The notes beneath the pieces are model-generated. The model saw only the letters and a program-made list of their open reading frames with translations. It was not told the DNA's origin and made no database searches. A DNA stretch of 64,000 bases. Origin: Acheta domesticus (lineage: Eukaryota > Arthropoda > Insecta > Orthoptera > Gryllidae). This document shows positions 58,201 to 64,000 of this stretch, piece after piece; position 1 is the first letter of the stretch, and each line of letters opens with the position of its first letter. The stretch is taken from positions 8,189,286 to 8,253,285 of the forward strand of contig JAHLJT010000631.1 of the NCBI GenBank assembly GCA_031308135.1, written 5' to 3'. The translations under genes and the position numbers were made by a program.

Positions 58201-61200
58201 CTACTTGCATAGAAATAGTTATGCAGCATTAATTTTAACTTAAATGTGTGTACCAATTTTAATTGTTGAATGTCATCTGGCAATGCATTGTAAAGGAACA
58301 TACATTTATTGTAGGTGGATTTCTTATAGTGAGCTGCTGATACTGACACTTGATAAACGTTGATGGTTGATGAACGATGAATAATGTTTCTTGTCCATTA
58401 GGCATTCCACAGATATCCACTGGATGATCCTTAAATTCTTATTAAACAAACGTTTCTTCCTAATTTTTTTTTAAATAGAACCATGGCACACACACCAGAA
58501 AGATAAAGAAACATTAATGAATAAAATTTCTAGAGAATGATTACATTTTACTTTGAATAATCCTCTATGAAAGCATTTAAACATTTTACTCTATGAAAGC
58601 AACTTATTCATCTCACTATTGTGACCTGTATCAGTCATTTGACTTTCCCTTGGCACAGGGATAAAAACACATCAACCTACAAAATGCATTCACTTAAGGG
58701 GAGATGAATTAAAAAATGCAAGTTCTAATAAATTGACATCTCTCCTACAATTATGCAAGTATAAAAATTAATTTTGGCACATTATTGAAGATTATTATTC
58801 AAAATCAGGTGTTAATTTTTCAAATAAAGGTTTTCGTAAAATTTTGAACATTTTTAAGAAAATTGTGAATTTTAGCATGCAGAAATCTGACACACTAAAG
58901 AAAATTCACGTGACATCAAACTGGCTTATTTTTAATTTAAAGTAAAATAAATTTTGTTTGAATTTTCGTTGATGTTAAATGTGAAGTAACAGAAAATCAA
59001 TCTCAAAGGTAAATGAATACTTTTTTCCATATTACTTTCATTTAAAATCCTCCTGAAACTTACAGTATGTTTCATTGTCATGTTCAGAAGTCTTTGTTTT
59101 ATTTCTTTCAATCTTGAAAGCAATATCTGACTTTTTTTAAGTTTCGTCAGCTTCTGCAAAATGGGTGTCAACAATTGCTTTTAGGGTTTTCACCATATTA
59201 TATCCTGATTTACAAATCAATTTAAGGGGAGGTTGCCTCTGTAATGTTATTTGTATTGTGTTTATATACCTATTTCTAAAACTATTTTTTTGAAGCTCTT
59301 TGAAATTTTACACATTATTTTATACCAATACTCTTCACATGCAGTGTTGTTTTTTTTTCATAACATTTGAAGGTCGTTTAAAATGTTTAATAATTTTTTG
59401 TCAATCATACTATTTTTTAAAACATTTTTTATAAATATACTTAGTATCCGAGTTTCAAATATTTGAATTCTTTGATATATATATAATCAATCACAATTCT
59501 TATATTTATATATAAAAATATTATATATAAGTCATGGCAAATACATGATATGTAAGGGGTGAAAACTTCATAGAGTTACGTGCAATAGTTTCTGAGAAAA
59601 AGGTACACGAAGACAAAAAATAATAGTTTTGGGGAAATGCAGGTTTTGTAACTACACACACACAAACACAATCCTGGTGTGTATTCTGTCTTGTTAGCAT
59701 CTTCCTCCTCATTCTCTGAACTTTTCCACTTTGTTCCTAGAATCTCACTCATTTTCAACTTTTTTTCTACCACCTCTCTGCCTCCCCCCTCTCTGTAACT
59801 AAGTAGTAGTGTAGTATAGTAGTGTTCTGTAGTGATCAAGTCACAACAAAACCACTCACAACATACAAACTACAACACACAATATTAATATAAACAATGT
59901 TGCCAAAATGCCAGGAAACAAATGACTCTCATGAAGTTTTGACACACCACTCTAAATACAACCACAAAAGAAATTTTCCTAAAAAAAACACTTCAAAAAC
60001 ACAAAAAAGAAGTAAAGTGGTAGAAAAAGTAAAACTGGGTGTGACACTGGGCGCAGCTAGACATTTAAATACCCTTAGTAACATAATATCTCAAAAATGC
60101 ATATTGCACTGTGTTAAGGAAATATTGATTCAAAATAACAGAAAAAAACGAAAATTGAAAATTTTGGTCCTATAACATGTACAATCTCCCCTTAACAATA
60201 GTTTTCACAGTTTCAAAGTTTTCAACATTAAAGAGCAAAACAGCATTAAATGCTGCAATCTTCACTTCGGTACAGGACACAAATGTTTTTGGGTATCTCT
60301 TCCAGGAGAGATTATTGAAACTTTAATAGTGAACTTCAAGAACCAAGAACAAGCAAACAAATATTATCACTATCACAGTTTCATCACATCTCACATATGC
60401 AGTGAGAAACAACACCAAGTTCCAAATAATAAACTACATTTCCGGCAAGTCAGCACTTTGCAGCCATTCAGAAATCAACTTGCCTGTCAAGGGGCCTGGC
60501 CCTGCCTTCTTGTTGTTCTCACATGCTCTAAGGGCTTTTAAAATTTGTAAATCTCTCAGAAATAATTTTTTAACCCTTTTTTTTTGTTAGTTTGTTTTTT
60601 TAAGTCTACCCTTGATCTAACAGATGTCAATATTAAAATGTATTGTTACTGTGTATTGTTACTCATCATAACAAATGTAAGACTTATATTCAAGAAATTG
60701 ATTAACTCTTCCACACAGCCTAGGTTGGTTGCGGTAGCATTCCAACAACAGTGTGCATCACCAAAGTAGCTGGTAGCTAACAATGTGCACTACAAAATCC
60801 TCCATCTTCACATGACATCCCACTGAAGGGAGGAAAATCTCCTGATGTTCAGGTACCATTACCAATGAATAGACATAGAATATCGCAAAACACCATCCCA
60901 TGTTGAAGAGTTAATAAAAAAAACTAATTTTCCAGGAATGTAAGATTACTAGCATTACATTTAAGACAACTCTTCCTCATTAGTTAAAATAAAAAAATAA
61001 AAAAAAGTCCTTAAAGGTTTGCAGTAAACGGGTCACTTATTAAGAAAGAAAAATCAAAATAATTGCATAACATTACCATCTTTCTTAGGAGGAGGAAAAA
61101 CATCCTGATCTTCAAAATCAAGTACAGTAGTCACAGGATCCATATCAATACTAGTTGACCGAACAGGGGTATCATTCAAGTCAGAAATTGTAAGAGGATT

Positions 61201-64000
61201 GTAGTTTTCAAATGTTCCCCAGGGACTTGGCACAATATTATTGCTTTCAAAAAATCTGAAATTAAAATCAGAGGTTTTGTTGAAAAAATCCTTAGCATAC
61301 ATTTTAAAAGAAGGGAGAGAGAGAGAGAGCTAGAGTTGAAAAGAAAAAGAAGAAAGAATAGAAGAAAGAAAAAAAAAGAAAGGAAATAGTAGGAGGTAAA
61401 GTCTAACATACAATATCCGTGAGTTTCAAATGATACTGGGACAACTGAGAAGGCAGTCCACTTTCTCGCAGAAATTTTCCCTTTCAACTTTTCAACAAAA
61501 ACAAATATAAATATTTTCTGTGCTCTTAAGGAAACTAATTACATGAACACAACATATAAATTAACCAAAATTTACAAATTTGATAAAATAAATCCAGATA
61601 AGACCTACTCTTTAACATTATTTCTCAGTAAAAGCTTTGTGACTTTGTTGGCTTATTGCAAGTAACATTTCTTGACATTAAAGCATAAGCAAAACCAAAT
61701 TATTTACATAACTAGTTGCAATGACTGTTCAATACAATACAACACAACATAATATATCTGATGCCTTGAAAAACATTATTTAAGTAGTTTAATAAACATT
61801 TACAACTGCATGAAGTATCAAACATACAAATTTTATGCGATATGAATGTAGCAAACATTAAAATCAGGACTTCTCATTGAAAAAATTAAATCGTTATGTA
61901 CGATGATTAATTAAATGAACAATTGTTCAATCAATAACAAAATAATTGTGATAAATTAGTAAATATTTGTGATATTTATTAAGAAAAATGGTAACATATT
62001 GCATCAAACCATATTTACCATTAGGAATATCTTTCTGTACTAAGCCGAACCAGACCTATTAACAAATTGAATTTGTATTGGTAGCAACCAGATCACTGGG
62101 AAACAAGTAAATGGAACAACACTTCCAGCATCTATTATGACAATGGTGAATATGCAATTTATGGGTTCAAACTGCAGCTCAAGTTACCAACATAATTTCT
62201 GTTGCAAACACACTCACCAACACGGTGCCACCGCAGAGAGACTTTCCTGGCGCACTTTAATAATAATAATAATAATAATAGTAATAATAATAATTGTAAT
62301 AATAATAATAAATTTAAAGAAAATGTGTGTATTATAAACGATATATAGTAGCATTGTAACATTGATATAAAACTGTAATATAATAACTTATACAAAAATA
62401 TGTAAAAATTAAACAGAAAACAGGTGTGGTTACTATGTGGTTTCTTCAAACTAAGAAATATGGTTTACTTGGACAGAGCCCGTAGTAATGTGAAAAACCA
62501 TAAAAATGTAGGATTACAAATTTGCTTTAAACCATTGAGTATTTGTTACGTAGTACACACAATTCATAATCCGGGTCAATTTTAGACTATAATTTTAGAT
62601 AATATTTTGTGTGTTATGTAAAAATTAACGAATGATAATACAAATACAATAATCATATTTTACACTATATATTTTATCCATACAAACAAATGTTCACAAT
62701 TTTATATTAAATTTCCATTATGTAAAAATTATTTTCTCTATACTTTTACCGTCAACAAAGTATCCTTTCAGAAAGATCTCAATAAATTGGCAGAATCCTG
62801 ATGATTAAGCTTTAAGAAGTTCAAAGTTTTCAGAAGCAGTAATTTTCAAACACAATACAATTTGTCAAAAACATTTTGAATATAAATTGCATCACTATTT
62901 TTAACACGTCTGTGCTTTTCATTGAGCACTTTGAAAAACCTAAAAGTAAACTCCAAAGTAGTTTTAAATATTTCACCTGCTGATATTTTTCTGTGCTTCT
63001 TGCTCTGCATGTTCATCCCAAGATGGATCACTCTGCATCTGAAATTCATCAATCTGAGCTGGCAACAAATTGGCTAAATCTTCTATAGACCAAGAGAAAT
63101 TTTCATTCTGAAAAGCACAAGTTCATGAAATAAACAAATTGTTACACTAAGATATAGTATTGTCCTATCCTTACTCATTTAAAATCTTAAATAAAAAAAT
63201 TGAAGACTTCAACAATGTTATAAGTAAGCTTCAGATTTTTGCCTATTTGCTGATATTTATCCTTCAATTAAAAACACAGTATTTTAGGCTACTTAATTCA
63301 TTTTGAGGCATTAATGGTATTATATTGTAATATAGCTAATGCTTCAAAATGAATAAGTAACATAAAATACTGTTTTTAATTGAAGGATAAAAATCGGCAA
63401 ATAGGCAGAAAAACGCAACTTAGTTATAATAGTAACATTGAGCATTTGAATACAACATGCAATACATGGATTCCACCATGAAGTGTAGTGTGCAAAATAA
63501 AAGATTCCCTGAACCTTGTGAAAAATGCATCTGTGAACTGTGTAATCATAAGTGTGATCAATACCATCTAGAAGTGTTCAAAAAATTAAAAGTCAATTAT
63601 TGAAACAGTAGCTTAAACCACAAATACCTTCTAGGAGAATCTTCCTTCTTTAATTTAATAAGTGGCGTTTGCCTTCAAAAAATGCATGAATGGTATCATT
63701 CACACTCCATTTCCTTTTCTCAGTTTTCAGAAGACTACACTTACCTGTGAAGGGCTTTTTGCCTTTGTGAACAATGTAGGGCTAATGAACGGCAAATGCA
63801 ATCTCTTCCTCAAGGATTCGTCAAATGGATTTTGTACAATAACATTTTTGAAACGAGATGGTGGAGTGGTGATCACAGGCAATTTAGTATGGGGCACAGG
63901 AGGTGTTGGCTCTCTGGTCCTTGGCGAATACACCTCATTTTCACATATCTTTGACAGTCTTCTTTCTCTCACAGGAGTTTCACATAGACTAGGCGATCCA
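55250..64000 (-). CDS. bora: Aurora borealis (Bora), 3' eight exons, 5' end beyond window
   Basis: Bora, once phosphorylated, activates Aurora A toward Polo kinase at mitotic entry and takes part in asymmetric division in flies. Exons on the minus strand: 64000-63745 (open at the edge), 63107-62977, 61255-61077, 56437-56355, 56118-55978, 55874-55670, 55547-55462, 55381-55250. All have GT-AG sites and matching phases, giving about 404 residues to the TAA at 55250. Family hallmarks: N-P-F-D-E-S-L-R-K-R-L-H-L-P with I-S-P-T-L-F in the first visible exon; F-S-W-S-I-E-D-L-A and P-A-Q-I-D in the next; F-F-E-S-N-N-I-V-P-S-P-W across the second junction; two W/S-Q-T-(E/D)-(L/V)-type segments; and S-R-R-R-K-L-L-F near the end. 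A D-S-G-I-S-S stretch and an S-S-P are possible phosphodegron and Polo-docking sites. The initiator Met is not in the window. Confidence 0.9.
56690..57475 (+). mobile_element. Degenerate HINE (copy I) in Bora intron
   Basis: Body phrases (aaaattttctcaaaaacggc, gtataggttcatttttc, acaaatgcttcaaattat) and a 3' end gttgtagtacccctaatttt recall copy C. The 5' end is absent. Old insertion in the 4.6-kb intron between 56438 and 61076. Confidence 0.5.
59226..60191. mobile_element. Non-autonomous element with TTAA target duplication, in Bora intron
   Basis: TTAA at 59222-59225 and 60192-60195 flank ends GGGGAGGTTG and (reversed) GGGGAGATTG. TTAA duplication is the signature of piggyBac-type transposition. 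Inside, a plus-strand ORF of 92 codons (59897-60175; Lys-rich, no recognised domain) may be chance. A partial relative of the left end, TTAAGGGGAGATG, lies at 58698. Confidence 0.7.
62256..62312. repeat. (TAA)n microsatellite in Bora intron
   Basis: Imperfect TAA repeats lie between Bora exons at 61255 and 62977. Confidence 0.9.
63236..63413. mobile_element. Palindromic MITE in Bora intron
   Basis: A near-perfect 178-bp fold-back: left arm begins TTTTTGCCTATTTGC and the right arm ends in GCAAATAGGCAGAAAAA. The arms continue through cttcaattaaaaaca-agta and ttcattttga-gcatta to a short centre. No ORF. No clear target duplication beyond A/T-rich flanks. Confidence 0.85.

Noticed and set aside
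59897..60175. 92-codon ORF inside the TTAA-flanked element
   Set aside because: Lys-rich, no domain, in AT-rich DNA. Kept only as a remark in the element entry.

Overview
The window is eukaryotic nuclear DNA from an arthropod, most likely an insect. Genes are spliced with GT-AG introns, intergenic DNA is AT-rich and long, and about half of the sequence can be assigned to transposable elements. The species cannot be named from the sequence.

Two host genes are clear. On the plus strand, 34959-39667 is a four-exon gene for an Fcf2/DNTTIP2-type pre-rRNA processing factor of 268 residues. On the minus strand, 55250-64000 is the 3' part (eight exons, about 404 residues, open at the right edge) of Aurora borealis (Bora), the Aurora-A/Polo kinase activator. 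A degenerate THAP-domain gene lies at 31948-32988 (+), next to a GC-rich stretch and a weak THAP-like exon facing the other way.

The rest is mostly mobile DNA, often nested. From left to right: an endonuclease fragment of a non-LTR element at the left edge (-); a structurally intact piggyBac-type transposon (5713-8412) whose transposase has an intron, inserted inside a Helentron-associated (HINE/DINE-1-like) repeat; more copies of that repeat up to 16 kb; two tandem R4/Dong-like retrotransposons in (TAA)n microsatellites (17.3-22.7 kb), one internally deleted; a 2.8-kb terminal-inverted-repeat element (24882-27673) with 30-bp subterminal iterons and another HINE inside; a 200-bp-arm inverted repeat (29.4-30.3 kb); a Jockey-like LINE on the minus strand (40.2-44.7 kb) whose 899-codon ORF2 is broken only by a 1532-bp HINE; a 380-bp Helitron; an 896-bp hAT-type element; a helicase remnant; and a 1160-bp solo LTR inserted in one of two paralogous copies of a flanking sequence, the other copy preserving the empty site. 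Bora introns hold a 966-bp element flanked by TTAA and a palindromic MITE.

The host genes show no sign of working together. The main biological story is layered transposition: several events can be ordered and their target sites read directly. The HINE family is the thread running through the window, with at least nine full or partial copies.
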